DNA of 44,776 nt from IMG/VR virus record IMGVR_UViG_3300010885_044176, positions 1 through 44,776 of that record; one strand, 5' to 3'. How positions within the stretch are numbered: position 1 is the stretch's first letter; each line of letters opens with the position of its first letter. Made by a program: the position numbers and the translations under genes. The notes under the pieces are model-generated. The model searched no databases. It was given only the letters and a program-made list of their open reading frames with translations, and was not told the origin of the DNA. This document shows, piece after piece, positions 44,346 through 44,776 of the stretch. The DNA comes from a virus.

Positions 44346-44719
44346 TTGACTACCTATTAAAATTTAACAATAAAGAAGAAGCAGAAACGTTTGCGGTAAA
44401 CACTGGATTTGCTGAAATAAATGCTGATGGGATAACGTCTCAGGTGTATGATCAAAGTTATAGTATGAGTATTATTGGCGAACATTGGATTCCGTCTGGT
44501 GTTGAAACTACAAGTGATGATGGAATCTTATATCCTCAACTTGTAGGCGATGGATATTATTGGGTATTGTTCCGAGACTTGATTGACAGAGCATTGCCTG
44601 AAGGAGTAGACCTTTATATTGTGTGGAGTAGTAGTATGACTGTTACTGTGCGCAAGAAAACCACACCAGTTGAACGTCCTACAGATGATCCACTAATTCC
44701 TAATCGCTTTTGGGCATAA
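44342..44719 (+). CDS. Small fibre-associated protein
   Basis: 125 residues, translationally coupled (ATGA) to fibre 3. LLKFNNKEEAETFAVNTGFA, then SMSIIGEHWIPSGVETTSDD and DGYYWVLFRDLIDRALPEGV show a compact mixed fold. Small proteins with an 'IGEHWIPTG...GYWVLFRD' pattern are, to my recollection, frequent beside tail fibres of T4-like marine phages and some siphophages. The role is probably fibre assembly, a small tip or a fold helper. No catalytic motif. The C-terminus is proline-rich. Confidence 0.6.
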   Translation: MIDYLLKFNNKEEAETFAVNTGFAEINADGITSQVYDQSYSMSIIGEHWIPSGVETTSDDGILYPQLVGDGYYWVLFRDLIDRALPEGVDLYIVWSSSMTVTVRKKTTPVERPTDDPLIPNRFWA

Positions 44720-44722
44720 CTT

Positions 44723-44776
44723 ATGGACAACTTAAATGTTAAAATTGCGCAGCCGCCTGGTGTTAATGTGTCATTA
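44723..44776 (+). CDS. Start of a downstream gene (partial)
   Basis: An ATG at 44723, 3 nt after the preceding stop, opens a frame that runs to the window end and encodes MDNLNVKIAQPPGVNVSL. The tight spacing and same strand suggest it continues the tail operon. Too short to identify. Confidence 0.5.
   Translation, partial: MDNLNVKIAQPPGVNVSL

Overview
The window is part of a large, AT-rich tailed-phage genome of the T4-like myovirus type. Every convincing gene lies on the + strand and is packed end to end. The evidence is a set of T4 baseplate homologues in order (tube cap gp48, gp53, a gp27-like hub, a gp5-like spike, gp25, gp6, gp7, gp8), followed by a DUF4815-type giant structural protein and several long fibre genes. 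The organisation resembles the T4-like phages of marine and freshwater bacteria, including cyanophages. The host cannot be named from the sequence. No RNA gene, integrase, transposase or CRISPR array was seen.

Layout. (1) 1-119: the end of an upstream gene and a late promoter. (2) 119-19427: baseplate and distal-tail module. The order is tube cap, expanded gp53, gp27-like hub, OB-fold spike with a CHAP-type peptidoglycan hydrolase, separate beta-helical spike tip, a protein with two cadherin-like beta-sandwiches, gp25, gp6, gp7-like, gp8-like, an 1868-residue DUF4815 protein and a small coiled-coil protein. (3) 19427-21998: a fibre with a C-terminal self-cleaving S74 chaperone and a small fibre-like protein. 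(4) 22034-34542: a 12.5-kb island of about 15 overlapping genes. It holds three radical SAM/SPASM proteins, an arginine:X amidinotransferase with its catalytic triad intact, four GT-A glycosyltransferase-like proteins, a sulfotransferase, a very short DegT/DnrJ-type aminotransferase, RmlD-like and epimerase-like SDRs, a PIG-L/LmbE deacetylase, a HisC-like aminotransferase and two unrecognised proteins. (5) 34552-44776: a small Ig-like protein, three paralogous adhesin-like fibres in tandem, a small fibre-associated protein and the start of one more gene.

How it fits together. Regions 2, 3 and 5 build the baseplate, puncturing device and receptor-binding fibres. Region 4 sits between two fibre blocks. 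It looks like a pathway that makes and transfers unusual sugars or small groups (amidino, sulfo, amino, radically modified). Plausible targets are the fibres themselves or the host cell-surface glycan. That is inference: no substrate can be read from the sequence.

Regulation. A T4-type late promoter box (TATAAATA or a one-base variant) occurs at nine gene junctions. In most of them the ATG lies only 5-7 nt after the box. If the T4 spacing to the transcription start holds, these mRNAs are leaderless or nearly so. Often the stop codon of the preceding gene is embedded in the box. Shine-Dalgarno-like sequences are almost absent throughout.
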